Made by a program: the position numbers and the translations under genes
Shown: positions 15,880 to 24,514 of the stretch, piece after piece
Layout of the letters: each line of letters starts with the position of its first letter
How positions within the stretch are numbered: position 1 is the first letter of the stretch
IMG/VR virus record: IMGVR_UViG_3300028569_002805
Coordinates: 1 to 58,397 of that record
Reading direction: 5' to 3' (one strand)
Origin: a virus
Length of the DNA stretch: 58,397 nucleotides
Notes under the pieces: model-generated
What the model was told of the DNA's origin: nothing
The model's input: only the letters and a program-made list of their open reading frames with translations
Database searches by the model: none

Positions 15880-18800
15880 TCAAGCTGGTTTATTACAAGG
15901 AACAAGAGCGAAACATGGTTGGTCACCATTCTCACCTGTCAACTTACTAACATCAAGATTGATCTTGATATCAATAGGAGATCCCTTGTAAACAAGTTCA
16001 ATTTCTGGTTTATCAGGCATAACCAACTTGATTTCAGAAGGAGCTCCAAAAAGTTCAATAGCAGAAGGAATTCCAACAACTTGAATCTTGTCAGGAATTC
16101 CTGATGCATCTATTTGTATTTTTGGCATAATTTCTGGAACTTCCAGTTTAATTGAACTAGGAAGACCAAATGTTTCAAGCCTTATAGATGATGGTAAATT
16201 TGTTGTCAAAAGTTCAATTGTTGATGGGAAATTATCAGCATTAATTGTAATCTGACTAGGAATTGCAACATCAGGACCAATGATTTTTATGTCGGGAATT
16301 ACTGGTGCTTCAATCCTGATAATTGCAGGAATATCATGGATAATCCTAATATCGGGTATTTCTGGAACTTTCAAAGTAATTTCAGAAGGAATGCCAATAT
16401 CATTTGATTGAATTTCAACAGGCTCAATTGGACTATAAGATCTCTCCTCAGAGAAAAGATCTGTATTCCTATTCATTGCAAATGGAGTCGATGAAGGACA
16501 TGCAATTGTCACAACACAACTTACAACTGGAGGATTGCCCCAATCAATTTTAATTGGACCAAGAGTTGGAACACTAATGTAAATTGGCCCAAGTTTTGGA
16601 GCATCAATATAAATAGGACCAAGCTTAGGAACTATTACACTAATTCTTGATGGAATGTCATCAATAACGCTAATTTTATATGGGATGTCATCAATAACAA
16701 TGATTTGATATGGGATGTCATCCAAAACATATATAACATCTGGAATACTGTGAATTACTTGGATGACATCTGGCACATCATCAAAAACATATATTTCTAC
16801 AGGAATATCATCAAAAACTTCAATAGAAACAGGTATGTCTTCTATGACACTGATTCTAACTGGAATATCATCAATAACGCTAATTCTAATTGGAATGTCA
16901 TCAATAACACTAATTTTAGTTGGAATGGTGGCAACTACGCTAATTATGGATGGTATAGTGCCAACAACTGAAATTAAACTTGGTATTTCTTGAACAACTG
17001 AAATTAAACTTGGTATTTCTTGAACAACTGAAATTGTACTCGGTATTTCTTGAACAATTGAAATTGTACTCGGTATTTCTTGAATAACTGAAATTGTACT
17101 TGGTATTTCTTGAATAACTGAAATTAATGTCGGTATATTTGCTATTACTGAAATTAATGTCGGTATATTTGCTAGTACTGAAATTTCTAAAGGAATATCG
17201 TCAACCAGAATAATGCTTAATGGTATGCTATCAAGAACAGGAATGTTCAAAGGTATGCTATCAAGAACAGGAATGTTCAAAGGTATGCTATCTTGAACAT
17301 AAATTTCAGTAGGTACGCTATCAAAAACAGTAATAATCGAAATAAAAGGTCCGCCAATCAATGTAATCGTTGATGTTATAGGACCACCAACCAATGAAAT
17401 TATTGTTGGCAAATTTCCAGTAAATGAAACTATTGAAGGCAAATTTCCAGTAAATGAAATAGTTGTGGGCAAATCATCAATTACATAAATTATATCAGGA
17501 ATATCATCACTCAAAGATATAATCGATGGAAGAGGAGTAACTGAAATAATTGATGGAATATTAGTGAAAACTGAAATAATCGTTGGAATATCATCTTCTA
17601 CTATTATTCTATCAGGCAAATCATCAAGCAAAGGTATGTTGTCTGGCAAATCATCAAGCAAAGGTATGTTGTCTGGCAAATCATCAAACAAAGGTATGTT
17701 GTCTGGCAAATCGTCAATAAAAGGTATGTTGTCTGGCAAATCATCAAACAAAGGTATGTTGTCTGGCAAATCATCAAACAAAGGTATGTTGTCTGGCAAA
17801 TCGTCAATAAAAGGTATGTTGTCTGGCAAATCGTCAATAAAAGGTATGTTATCTGGCAAATCGTCAATAAAAGGAATAATATCTGGTAAATCATCAAGCA
17901 ATGGGATAATTGATGGAACATCATCAATCACAGGAATTTCGGTTGGAAAACTACCTGTTATGGAAATAGTTGTAGGAAGAGGAGTAATTGAAATAATTGA
18001 TGGAATATTACCTGTTATGGAAATAATAGTTGGAATATTACCAATCAAAGGAATTTCGCTTGGAAAACTACCTGTTATAGAAATAGTTGTAGGAATGAAT
18101 ATAGGTGTAACTGAAACTATAGAGGGAATGTTAATTGGCGGAACAATGCTGATAACGCTAGGTACATTGATTGGTCCAACAGGTCCAATATTCAAATATG
18201 GGAAAACAATTGGAGGAATTTGTGGTGTTACTGAAGGAACAGTTATGTTTGGCACTGTAATAAAAGGAAAATTTGGTATTACAGGAATAGGAATTTCAAA
18301 CGCAATTGTCGTGCTTGGTGTCTGTGGTTCATTAACACTCAATCTTTCAATAGGAGTCTGAATTATTGTGCAGTTATCGTTAGATGCAGTTAAAACAGGA
18401 TCTATTGTTGAGTTAGGTGGATATGTATGAGTTCCAGATGTTGATGTAGTTGTAAAAGTTCCATCACCAAAATCAAGTCTATAAGAAGTAAAAATTCCTG
18501 TAAGAGTAATATTGTATCTTGCGACAGTTCCAGTTGCAGGATTTACACTAATAATCAAAAAATCAAAAACAACATCAGGACACGAATAATCATCTATTAT
18601 TATGTCCAATGCGGCAAGATTTCTGATTCTCCAGTCAAGCGTTGTTGTGTCAGGTGTTTGATTATATCCAATAAATTTTTCAACTTTTATAACTGCATCA
18701 ACAAGCTGGTTGTGATGATTTCCAACTACAAATCCACGAACTTCTGATCCAGCAGGTGTTTTCTTAGTGTGTGTTCCGCTTAGATTCCTTGAACATCTTT

Positions 18801-19056
18801 TGAATTTATTTATTTTACCATTTTCATCGTAACCAACAGAATCGTAGTAAAATAATTCACCATCTATGTTGGCGAATCCATTTTTTGCCCATTGTTCTGC
18901 CGTAGTGGCAGAAACAGGAACAATTGGAATCTCGTCCGACCAAGGCAGATTTACTTCGCTGCTGACAGTTTCAGATGTATTGTACACGAGGTACAAAGTT
19001 TCGTCGCTGTCATAATTTTTTGGGTAGACAGGTGCTGGTGGAAAGTAGTTGGCCAC
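15880..19056 (-). CDS. Giant decapeptide-repeat fibre/adhesin with PKD domain
   Basis: This 1,058-residue protein has three parts. Residues 1-150 are an N-terminal domain shared with the next two upstream genes (NHHNQLVDAVIKVEKF near 112-127). Residues about 150-235 are a PKD-like Ig domain (YRLDFGDGTFT, THTYPP). Residues about 258-830 are some 45-50 ten-residue repeats of the form (D)-(D)-(I/L)-P-x-x-I-x-V-(I), followed after a Cys-containing break by a second weaker repeat region to about 1030. The alternating hydrophobics predict a beta-solenoid or extended fibre. The start is GTG with AAAGGG upstream. Order in the operon (fibres downstream of the baseplate) supports a receptor-binding or fibre role. 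Confidence 0.8.
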   Translation of the reverse strand: MANYFPPAPVYPKNYDSDETLYLVYNTSETVSSEVNLPWSDEIPIVPVSATTAEQWAKNGFANIDGELFYYDSVGYDENGKINKFKRCSRNLSGTHTKKTPAGSEVRGFVVGNHHNQLVDAVIKVEKFIGYNQTPDTTTLDWRIRNLAALDIIIDDYSCPDVVFDFLIISVNPATGTVARYNITLTGIFTSYRLDFGDGTFTTTSTSGTHTYPPNSTIDPVLTASNDNCTIIQTPIERLSVNEPQTPSTTIAFEIPIPVIPNFPFITVPNITVPSVTPQIPPIVFPYLNIGPVGPINVPSVISIVPPINIPSIVSVTPIFIPTTISITGSFPSEIPLIGNIPTIISITGNIPSIISITPLPTTISITGSFPTEIPVIDDVPSIIPLLDDLPDIIPFIDDLPDNIPFIDDLPDNIPFIDDLPDNIPLFDDLPDNIPLFDDLPDNIPFIDDLPDNIPLFDDLPDNIPLLDDLPDNIPLLDDLPDRIIVEDDIPTIISVFTNIPSIISVTPLPSIISLSDDIPDIIYVIDDLPTTISFTGNLPSIVSFTGNLPTIISLVGGPITSTITLIGGPFISIITVFDSVPTEIYVQDSIPLNIPVLDSIPLNIPVLDSIPLSIILVDDIPLEISVLANIPTLISVIANIPTLISVIQEIPSTISVIQEIPSTISIVQEIPSTISVVQEIPSLISVVQEIPSLISVVGTIPSIISVVATIPTKISVIDDIPIRISVIDDIPVRISVIEDIPVSIEVFDDIPVEIYVFDDVPDVIQVIHSIPDVIYVLDDIPYQIIVIDDIPYKISVIDDIPSRISVIVPKLGPIYIDAPKLGPIYISVPTLGPIKIDWGNPPVVSCVVTIACPSSTPFAMNRNTDLFSEERSYSPIEPVEIQSNDIGIPSEITLKVPEIPDIRIIHDIPAIIRIEAPVIPDIKIIGPDVAIPSQITINADNFPSTIELLTTNLPSSIRLETFGLPSSIKLEVPEIMPKIQIDASGIPDKIQVVGIPSAIELFGAPSEIKLVMPDKPEIELVYKGSPIDIKINLDVSKLTGENGDQPCFALVPCNKPA
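17615..17904 (-). repeat. 30-bp tandem repeats coding DDLPDNIP(L/F)(L/F/I)
   Basis: Nine to ten units of exactly 30 bp start at 17615, 17645, 17675 and so on to 17885. They are nearly identical, differing mainly at the codons for the last two residues. The units lie in frame in the fibre gene and there is no spacer, so this is not a CRISPR. High identity suggests recent expansion by slippage or recombination. Confidence 0.93.
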
Positions 19057-19087
19057 TTTAGTATTTTTCCCTTTGTTCGGTTCAAAG

Positions 19088-19094
19088 TATTTAT
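19088..19094 (-). promoter_or_regulatory. Putative late promoter box ATAAATA
   Basis: CAATAAATACTTTG on the minus strand lies 32 bases before the GTG at 19056, in a 47-base gap. The core matches the other ATAAATA boxes in this window. Confidence 0.4.
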
Positions 19095-19103
19095 TGATTC
19101 AAA

Positions 19104-21425
19104 TTAAAAAATAGCCATATTCCATTGACTTCCAGATGGTCTACTTGTCACACTACTAAATGTAGTGTCTATATCGTTAAACTTGAAGAAAGACTTTTGA
19201 CTATAATCAAAACTTAGATAAACCACATGATCATTATCAGAAGCAGCCAGTAAAGTCTGATTTTCACTATCAAAACCAACAACTGTTGAATCTTGCAAAG
19301 CCTTGAATGATGGAGAATTAACTCCGGGACCACCCGTTCCCCACACTCCTGTTGTTGCATTATAAGCTGAAACAGAACCTGAATTATTGAAAAAATAAAC
19401 ACCTGTTGACAATGAAACAAGTTGTCCTTCTATTTTAGATGGCCCAGCCATATCAGTTAATTTTCTAATATCAATAAATGGTTCGCTTGTATTGCCACTG
19501 GTCTTATAAAAACTTCTAATCCTAAAAAATGTACCAGTTCCTTGATTCCTAAGTAAAAATCCAGAATCACTATGCCAGCAAGATCTGTATATGCTAATGT
19601 GTCCTTGTACAGGATTTCCGTTTTCATCATATGTTACTTCATTTTGCTGTAACTCATCAGCACCATTCTTATAATTAGATGATAATAAAGTAGAAGCAGG
19701 ATTAACAGAAGCCAAACTTGATAACGATACAACATCTTTATCTTGATTTGTTGGTGATGTGCCAGATGGAACAGAACCTACTACTCCTCCAAGAGCAAAA
19801 TAAATATTTGTACTTGATGCAAAACTTACCCAGTTCCAAGGTCTTTGGATTTCTACCCCAGCTTTAGAAAAACCTGATGTGTAAACTTGCGTAAAACCAT
19901 TAAATTGAGAACTATGTATTTTTTCATTTAGTGAAGAACTATTTGCTGGTCTTCCACTTGCCCAGAACAGTATTCCAGTACCGCCATTTCCTGAAGATGC
20001 TGCTGTTCTTGGAGCAAATCCAACATTCCTGTTAAATTCCTTAAGCTGTTGTGCAGAATTAACTACAGGATTTGTATTGGTGTTAACAAGGAAAGATTGA
20101 TTTACATTCAAAGAAACTGGAGCAACAGCATTTTTGAATGTTTCACTTAACAAACCAAATTCGCATACAGAAGCTTGTGTTTTTGAATTGTTGTAAATCC
20201 AAAGCCAAAGATTGACTTTTTCTACAATGTCGAAGGCATTATCATATGTAGTTATTTTGTAGGCACCAAACCTTGTATCACATCGCAATACAAGGTCGTA
20301 ATTTCCTCCAACACTGTATACTGCTCTTGTAGTGTTTGAGTTTCCATGGCCTAAATCATCTGAAAGTGACCAAGTATATGTTTCAATAGGATCAATAATG
20401 TTTCCGTCACTAATTACTTCTCCTCCATATGTTACTCCGGGTGTGTTGGGATTTTCACCAGTAGGAATATACATGTCAATAAGTGAATTAATTGATGCAC
20501 GAAGAATTGGTGTTGTAGTAAAAGGACCACCTGATGGTATGCCTTCTTGTTCAATAATCTGATTTGCTCTTGAAACGAATGCAATACAGGCATCGTTGGG
20601 AGCGGGGAATCGAGCAGAAATTAAATCATTGAATATTACTGTATCTTCACCAAAATCATTGATGACTGTAAGTTTTACGGTGTAAAGGCCGGGTTCATTA
20701 TATGTTTTTGTTATTGATTCGCCATCTATATCTTCAACTATAACATTTGAAATACTCGTTGGAACATATGATGTTAAAGAAATATTTGATGCGGTTGATT
20801 CAAGAGTTATTCCAGAAATGACAGATACGGTATTATCGCCAAAATCCCAAATATGTTTCACATTTATAGAAGAACCATCTGTTCCAAGTCTAAAACTCTG
20901 ATCGGTGAATGTAACTGTAAGAGGAGCAAGACCAATGTTTTTATTTATTGTAAACCAAGCCTTTGGTTGCAAAGCAATATTGCGAAGATAATTAATTCTT
21001 TGCTCCATTGTGCCTTGTGTGGGCTTTGTCCCAACTTCACCTTTTTTCCCAGCAAATTTTTCAATAGCTATGACTGCATCTTTCAAGTTGTTATGATGCT
21101 GGGCCATCACATTTTGTGTAACACTTGTTAGATTTTTCGGTTTTGCATTATCGACAAATCCTGACAACAAAGTTAAACCTTCAAATGTTGTCAAGGTTCT
21201 TAATGTATATGAAAAACTAATTGCTCTTTGTTCTGGTTCAGCACACTGATCAGTCAGGGTTATAATTCCTGTGTCGCTGAAAAGACGCATTGTAGTTTCA
21301 TCACCAAGGACTGTAATGATGGTATCGCCTACATTATAGTCTTCTATAAGTTTGACCCGTAGGCCATCTGCCACCTGATAAAGGGTGATGTCGCTATCAA
21401 GAGTATTTGGGAAGTTACTTGCCAT
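19104..21425 (-). CDS. PKD-domain tail fibre/adhesin-like protein
   Basis: This 773-residue protein has the same N-terminal architecture as its neighbours: a beta-rich start (SDITLYQVAD), MAQHHNNLKDAVIAIEKF near 105-122, then at least one PKD-like repeat with HIWDFGDNTVS and GLYTVKLTV (residues about 160-260) and a second, weaker one (YTWSLSDDLGHG, about 345). The C-terminal 370 residues are Ser/Asn/Gly-rich and beta-like, with strings recalling propeller blades (SLSTGVYFFN, VVGFDSENQTLLAAS). GGTGGAA precedes the ATG, and the start overlaps the previous stop by one base. A surface-binding tail protein is the likely role. Confidence 0.75.
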   Translation of the reverse strand: MASNFPNTLDSDITLYQVADGLRVKLIEDYNVGDTIITVLGDETTMRLFSDTGIITLTDQCAEPEQRAISFSYTLRTLTTFEGLTLLSGFVDNAKPKNLTSVTQNVMAQHHNNLKDAVIAIEKFAGKKGEVGTKPTQGTMEQRINYLRNIALQPKAWFTINKNIGLAPLTVTFTDQSFRLGTDGSSINVKHIWDFGDNTVSVISGITLESTASNISLTSYVPTSISNVIVEDIDGESITKTYNEPGLYTVKLTVINDFGEDTVIFNDLISARFPAPNDACIAFVSRANQIIEQEGIPSGGPFTTTPILRASINSLIDMYIPTGENPNTPGVTYGGEVISDGNIIDPIETYTWSLSDDLGHGNSNTTRAVYSVGGNYDLVLRCDTRFGAYKITTYDNAFDIVEKVNLWLWIYNNSKTQASVCEFGLLSETFKNAVAPVSLNVNQSFLVNTNTNPVVNSAQQLKEFNRNVGFAPRTAASSGNGGTGILFWASGRPANSSSLNEKIHSSQFNGFTQVYTSGFSKAGVEIQRPWNWVSFASSTNIYFALGGVVGSVPSGTSPTNQDKDVVSLSSLASVNPASTLLSSNYKNGADELQQNEVTYDENGNPVQGHISIYRSCWHSDSGFLLRNQGTGTFFRIRSFYKTSGNTSEPFIDIRKLTDMAGPSKIEGQLVSLSTGVYFFNNSGSVSAYNATTGVWGTGGPGVNSPSFKALQDSTVVGFDSENQTLLAASDNDHVVYLSFDYSQKSFFKFNDIDTTFSSVTSRPSGSQWNMAIF

Positions 21426-22483
21426 TATTCCACCGTAATATTTTCATTCAAGAATGATCTCTGAAGCTTTTGATTTTCATAAAGGACTAATAAAGAAGGA
21501 TTGTATTTACCCGGTTTATCATAAACATATGAAATATAATGAATATTTGGGTTGGTTTCAGTAATGCTTTCTCCATTAACTGGAGATCCATTGTTAGTTC
21601 CAGAACCATCAAATACCCAAAATCGCTGTATTATATCACCATCTGTTTGATCTACAAAATTAAATGTTGTTGCCATGTTTGGATTACCCATGGAAATAGC
21701 TGTTTCCATTGAAATTCCAATTGTTGGTTTGATGTAAAAAAATGGTGGAATTGTTGTTTGATCAATAGTAATATAATTTTTCTTTTCTGAAACTCCTTGA
21801 GCTCCAAGATTACTAATGATATTCAGCTTAATCGTATATTTTCCTTCTTTCAAATATGTATGGGTTGGCGATCTTTCAATAGATGTTGTTCCATCTCCAA
21901 AATCCCATAGATATCGAACTACTGAACCAGTGCTAAAGTTTTGTAGTCTTATTTTGGTCCCCGGAGGGCCGCTTTTAGGATATGCACGAAATATGGCTTT
22001 AGGGGCAAGATACTTGCTCTCCTGAGCCTTTAATATGCCATTTAACGAGGTTACAGAAGGATTGCTTATCAATCCAAGATTTGTTTCTATGTTGATGACT
22101 GCATCTTTTACAGAATTGTGATGTTCTGCGAATACTGCTCCTGTTACATAACTTCCTATTGGCCAAGGATTCTGTCTTGAACCGGCAAATCCACGAATTA
22201 TATTTTTGAACACTCCTTGGGTTTTAGTGTCATAATATATCATCTCAGCAGCACCTTGTTGACCATGTGCTGGACCAACACGGATTATGCCGCTGCTTGG
22301 AAAATTATCATTGTTATCTACTACTACGAACTTGGCAGAATATGTCAAAGACTGTGCTAGTTGTGTTTCGCAATTGTTCTTAGCCTCATAAAGCTGATAT
22401 TTTGAATCATAAGCTTGAGGATAAACAGAAAGATCGCCAGTTACATATCCTGTGTCGTATGAGCTAATTTTTGTAACCGCCAT
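21425..22483 (-). CDS. PKD-domain tail protein, third paralogue
   Basis: This 352-residue protein comprises a beta-rich N-terminal domain, FAEHHNSVKDAVINIE near 120-135, and a canonical PKD domain (YLWDFGDGTTS, THTYLKEGKYTIKL, residues about 180-240) followed by a second Ig-like stretch. It ends without any large C-terminal receptor domain, so it may be a shorter attachment subunit for the two longer paralogues. The ATG at 22483 follows AAGGAGA; a TTG one codon upstream is less likely. The start shares its A with the TGA of the preceding gene. Confidence 0.75.
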   Translation of the reverse strand: MAVTKISSYDTGYVTGDLSVYPQAYDSKYQLYEAKNNCETQLAQSLTYSAKFVVVDNNDNFPSSGIIRVGPAHGQQGAAEMIYYDTKTQGVFKNIIRGFAGSRQNPWPIGSYVTGAVFAEHHNSVKDAVINIETNLGLISNPSVTSLNGILKAQESKYLAPKAIFRAYPKSGPPGTKIRLQNFSTGSVVRYLWDFGDGTTSIERSPTHTYLKEGKYTIKLNIISNLGAQGVSEKKNYITIDQTTIPPFFYIKPTIGISMETAISMGNPNMATTFNFVDQTDGDIIQRFWVFDGSGTNNGSPVNGESITETNPNIHYISYVYDKPGKYNPSLLVLYENQKLQRSFLNENITVE

Positions 22484-23190
22484 CAATTCTCCTTGTCTAT
22501 CTTTGTCTCAAGTCTTTTTGCAGTTTCCGCTAGTTTATGAAGTATTTCGTTTTGTTTCACATTGAGAGTTTGCAATGTCTGTTGCTTGATTTTAACATCA
22601 TCGGGCAGAGCTACTATTGTCTCAATAAGTTCAGTATCGATTGAATTTTGTGTTAACATTTTAAGATTGACTTTTTGCGTCAATTTCTCATGCCAATATT
22701 GTTTTTGCGCCTCCAAATCATCAAAATGCTTCAATGGTTCAATCTTGAGGAGATTTTTGTATGTTTCCAAGAAAAATCTACACTCTTCAGAAATTGATTT
22801 TTTCCTTTCTTCAATTTCTTTAATATTTTGTTCCAAAGATTTCTTTTGACGACCAAATTGACGGATTTTTATTTCACATTCTCTCATGTAAAGATTATTT
22901 GAAACTTGATCCGTAATTTGAATATTTTCCATGTCATGACGAATTCTTTCAACACTAATATCTAGTAGTTCTAGCTTATCTTTTAACTCTTCAGTTTCCA
23001 ACTCTATATTTTTAGTTGTATCATTACGATTCTTCATTTCACGCAAACATTGCCACATCTTTGATTGAACTGTTGGTTCTTTACCAATAAGGAAATACTT
23101 CAACTGAAAATAACTATGTCTTTGCGATATTTCATTTTCGCTCAAAACTTTGTCAACTTCTGCATAAACGCTCAATTCAACATTATTCAT
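22483..23190 (-). CDS. Coiled-coil protein upstream of fibre genes
   Basis: The 235-residue protein is almost wholly helical and strongly charged, with heptad-like Leu/Ile spacing over residues about 60-150 and again 180-230. No enzyme motif or membrane segment is present. It is translationally coupled (TGATG) to the PKD fibre gene, and AGGAGA precedes its ATG. By position it could be a fibre assembly chaperone, but nothing in the sequence proves that. Confidence 0.65.
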   Translation of the reverse strand: MNNVELSVYAEVDKVLSENEISQRHSYFQLKYFLIGKEPTVQSKMWQCLREMKNRNDTTKNIELETEELKDKLELLDISVERIRHDMENIQITDQVSNNLYMRECEIKIRQFGRQKKSLEQNIKEIEERKKSISEECRFFLETYKNLLKIEPLKHFDDLEAQKQYWHEKLTQKVNLKMLTQNSIDTELIETIVALPDDVKIKQQTLQTLNVKQNEILHKLAETAKRLETKIDKEN

Positions 23191-23200
23191 TTCAATCTCC

Positions 23201-23737
23201 TCAGCACATCTTGCTGCCTATTATTGCCTTAAACTTACATCCATACTCAATAGCTGACATTGCCCATTCTGCTTTTACAAATTCTAATGAACCTTCATCA
23301 TTCATTTCTCCAACTTCTTTGAATGTTTTTTTGTTAATGAAAAGACCATTTAATGTTCCATCAATAAAATTATATTTTCTGTTTGCTACAGGAAAAAGAA
23401 TATCTTTTTCACTTCCAATATAAAAAGAAAATTTTTCGTTCAATTTTTGTCTTACGTTTGTTCCTGAAAAAATAAGAAAAACCCAATCTAAAGGAGCGTG
23501 ACGCATCCCAACATTAATCAAAGATGTAATTGTATCTTTGCCTTTATAAACTGGACAAATTTCTTTAATTTCAGCAGTCTCTTCTTTTGTTGCTTTTGAA
23601 TCTACAACAGTTATACAGGGAATATCAGGATAATGATAATTAATTGAATTGTAAGTAATATTGATAAGACTTTTAGAGTGTTCTGGAGCCAGAATCACAA
23701 AACAATATTTCAATGTTTTTAATGCAAAAGTTTTCAA
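23201..23737 (-). CDS. GT-A glycosyltransferase-like protein
   Basis: This 178-residue protein begins with a CFVILAPEHSKSLINITYNSI strand-helix and continues with PCITVVDSKATKEE, KDTITSLINVGMRHAPLDWVFLIFSG and LFINKKTFKEVG. This is the layout of GT2-type GT-A folds, where an Asp-x-Asp would be expected; here the position reads FSGTN, so activity is doubtful. The start is TTG at 23737, with GAGGG nine bases upstream inside the preceding terminator stem. It lies 10 bases before the coiled-coil gene on the same strand. Confidence 0.55.
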   Translation of the reverse strand: MKTFALKTLKYCFVILAPEHSKSLINITYNSINYHYPDIPCITVVDSKATKEETAEIKEICPVYKGKDTITSLINVGMRHAPLDWVFLIFSGTNVRQKLNEKFSFYIGSEKDILFPVANRKYNFIDGTLNGLFINKKTFKEVGEMNDEGSLEFVKAEWAMSAIEYGCKFKAIIGSKMC

Positions 23738-23741
23738 AACA

Positions 23742-23772
23742 AATCACCCTCTTACATAATAAGAGGGTGATT
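23742..23772. terminator. Bidirectional hairpin terminator, 13-bp stem
   Basis: AATCACCCTCTTA pairs perfectly with TAAGAGGGTGATT around a five-base loop, followed by TTTTT on the plus strand and TTTGTTTTG on the minus strand. It separates the kinase gene from the next minus-strand gene. Its stem also supplies the ribosome site of that gene. Confidence 0.85.
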
Positions 23773-23780
23773 TTTATAAT

Positions 23781-24503
23781 TCAAACTGAAAATGTGTCAA
23801 CAGTATCAACCTTATCGAAACCTTCTGAAGGACTGACCTTTTCAAAACTCGAAACCATCCTGCTAATCACATCATCACCAATTGTTTTACTTCCACCTTC
23901 TGCTGCAATTTTTGCGCTTCTATCACGCATGCGTTTTAACAAATTAGGCAAGTCAGACTCACTCATCGTGAAGACCACTGCTCTACGGAAGAAATCTTTT
24001 CCTTCTGCATACTTCAAGGCGCTTTGACGACTTGTTGTTGTCATATTGGTCATATCAACAACAACATTCTTGCCAGAATCAATTCCTTCTTTGAATCTCT
24101 TTTTCAACATGTCATTTATTCGATCATTTGCATCCTGAACCTTATCGAAAACAACTTTAGTCCACCTCATCCAAGATGGAGCTTGCTTCACAAGTCCATA
24201 TTTTTCCATGCCAGAAACAGATGTATTCGGAACAGAATCCTTAGGAGGCAACACAAACATATCATCATATGTCATGCCTATACCATCAGATATATAATTT
24301 ACAATATCATCACGATTAATGACGAAAACATCATCAGAAGGAAACTTCTGAGCTACATATGTGCTTTTCCCAACTGCTGGAGGCCCAATCAAAACAACAA
24401 GTTCTTTTCTTTGATCCAAATTTTCATCACCAAACTCATCTTGAGAAATGGATTCAAAAAAGTTTGAATCTCTATTCTTTACCCAATTTTTGAAATCACT
24501 CAT
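23781..24503 (-). CDS. P-loop kinase, polynucleotide-kinase-like
   Basis: This 240-residue protein has a Walker A, GPPAVGKST, at 40-48, an INRDDI segment at 62-67 as in T4 Pnkp-type kinases, and a VVVDMTNMT Walker B-like strand near 120. No phosphatase domain is attached; an HAD gene lies elsewhere at 50182. The first 20 residues (FKNWVKNRDSNFFES at 4-18) precede the kinase fold and match the N-terminal motif of the gene at 45949-46461, suggesting a tag. It may phosphorylate RNA or DNA 5' ends; the substrate is inferred. A strong terminator follows the stop. Confidence 0.78.
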   Translation of the reverse strand: MSDFKNWVKNRDSNFFESISQDEFGDENLDQRKELVVLIGPPAVGKSTYVAQKFPSDDVFVINRDDIVNYISDGIGMTYDDMFVLPPKDSVPNTSVSGMEKYGLVKQAPSWMRWTKVVFDKVQDANDRINDMLKKRFKEGIDSGKNVVVDMTNMTTTSRQSALKYAEGKDFFRRAVVFTMSESDLPNLLKRMRDRSAKIAAEGGSKTIGDDVISRMVSSFEKVSPSEGFDKVDTVDTFSV

Positions 24504-24514
24504 GAAAAACCTCG

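Noticed and set aside
17615-17904. Regular 30-bp repeats suggesting a CRISPR array
   Set aside because: Units are directly adjacent with no unique spacers and lie in frame in a coding region; no cas genes are present.
17564-18361. Open frame of 265 codons on the plus strand across the repeat region
   Set aside because: It is the antisense of the 30-bp repeats; the repeat unit lacks stops in this frame by chance. The minus-strand gene has a proper domain structure and operon context.
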